Of a stretch of 6,013 nt of DNA, positions 5,436-6,013 are shown in pieces (the stretch's first letter is position 1; each line of letters opens with the position of its first letter). The stretch comes from Acidobacteriota bacterium (GTDB lineage Bacteria; Acidobacteriota; Terriglobia; Terriglobales; Acidobacteriaceae). Made by a program: the position numbers and the translations under genes. The notes under the pieces are model-generated. The model made no database searches, was not told the DNA's origin, and worked only from the letters and a program-made list of their open reading frames with translations. The stretch spans positions 1 through 6,013 of the forward strand of contig JAJYSL010000267.1 in NCBI GenBank assembly GCA_021793595.1. Direction: 5' to 3'.

Positions 5436-6013
5436 ATGCAGGAATATAACAGCACCTCGATATTGCAAGATGACGGCAGCGTTCCCGCTGAGACATCTGT
5501 GCCTATGAATGGCGCCTCTCGTCTGTTTCGACTTTCCGATCTGGCTCAGGAACTTGGGGCTGAGCCTGTCGCCGAGGAAGCACGTGAGCTCGCAGCGCGA
5601 GTTTCCGAAGGACGTTTCTATGTAGCCTGTGTCGGTCAGTTTAAGCGGGGCAAATCTACCCTGCTCAATGCTCTGGTCGGCCATACAGTTGTTCCGACCG
5701 GGTTTGTTCCGGTCACGGCGGTGCCTACCGTGATCCGCTTCGACGACAAACCTCACGCGCGCGTTCGCATGCGAGACGGGGCCTGGCGGGACGTTGCAAT
5801 GTCCGACCTGAAGGAATACGTCACCGAAGAACGAAACCCCGAAAACAAGAAGGCCGTGGACGGAGCGGAAGTATTCGTGCCCAGCCCATTGTTGTCCTCG
5901 GGAATGTGTTTTGTGGACACGCCGGGTTTGGGCTCAATCTTCACCGGAAATACGGCAACCACGCAGGCGTTTATTCCTCACATTGATGCAGCCTTGATTG
6001 TGGTCGGAGCCGA
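5436..6013 (+). CDS. Dynamin-like GTPase 2, N-terminal part (runs off the window)
   Basis: The frame is open from ATG 5436 to the window edge (192 full codons), so only the start of the protein is seen. A short N-terminal segment (about 1-60) precedes the dynamin-type GTPase domain: P-loop GQFKRGKST (67-75), switch I Thr 94 in PVTAVPT, and G3 DTPGLGS (161-167). The G4 motif and the helical C-terminal part lie beyond the window. It shares with GTPase 1 the same strings around G2 and G3, plus an NPxN.K element between them (NPENKK at 134-139; NPGNSK at 280-285 in GTPase 1), so the two are related. Its N-terminal region is about 145 residues shorter. The start lies 6 nt after the DUF190 stop with only a weak Shine-Dalgarno (AAGGG at 5422-5426), suggesting translational coupling. 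Bacterial dynamin-like proteins often act as unlike pairs, and this may be the partner of GTPase 1. Confidence 0.88.
   Translation, partial: MQEYNSTSILQDDGSVPAETSVPMNGASRLFRLSDLAQELGAEPVAEEARELAARVSEGRFYVACVGQFKRGKSTLLNALVGHTVVPTGFVPVTAVPTVIRFDDKPHARVRMRDGAWRDVAMSDLKEYVTEERNPENKKAVDGAEVFVPSPLLSSGMCFVDTPGLGSIFTGNTATTQAFIPHIDAALIVVGA

Noticed and set aside
5103..5756. 217-codon reading frame on the minus strand
   Set aside because: It overlaps both the single DUF190 gene and the start of GTPase 2 on the other strand, so it is a shadow.

Overview
The window is one co-directional (+ strand) bacterial gene run from what looks like a chromosome of moderately high GC content. Gene order is enolase, dynamin-like GTPase 1, CrcB/Fluc fluoride channel, a protein with two DUF190 domains, a protein with one DUF190 domain, and dynamin-like GTPase 2 (cut by the window end). 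No tRNA, rRNA, CRISPR array, insertion sequence or integrase is visible. Protein style and codon use suggest an environmental bacterium such as an Acidobacteriota member. That is an impression, because no taxonomic marker can be searched here.

Layout: 1-207 is non-coding upstream DNA with several short CGCGA-containing palindromes. 208-1512 is a complete enolase. The 84-nt gap that follows holds a strong imperfect hairpin (1562-1598) whose 3' arm contains the ribosome binding site and the first two bases of the start codon of GTPase 1 (1597-3687). After 9 nt comes crcB (3697-4080). The next 258 nt (4081-4338) form the largest internal gap, with two small hairpins, a possible -10 box and a doubtful 60-codon reading frame. 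Then come the tandem DUF190 gene (4339-5061), the single DUF190 gene (5076-5429) and the start of GTPase 2 (5436 to the edge), all tightly packed.

How the genes may work together: CrcB/Fluc channels expel fluoride, and enolase is the classic enzyme poisoned by fluoride. DUF190 proteins are small proteins with a PII-like fold that are often found beside crcB. The window therefore reads as a fluoride-response locus carrying its own enolase. The unexpected part is the pair of related dynamin-type GTPases bracketing the channel and DUF190 genes. Bacterial dynamin-like proteins often occur as cooperating pairs that bind or remodel membranes. A functional link between membrane-acting GTPases, PII-like sensors and fluoride export is the most interesting hypothesis here. 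It rests on gene order and recognised families only, and I found no convincing fluoride riboswitch in the window.
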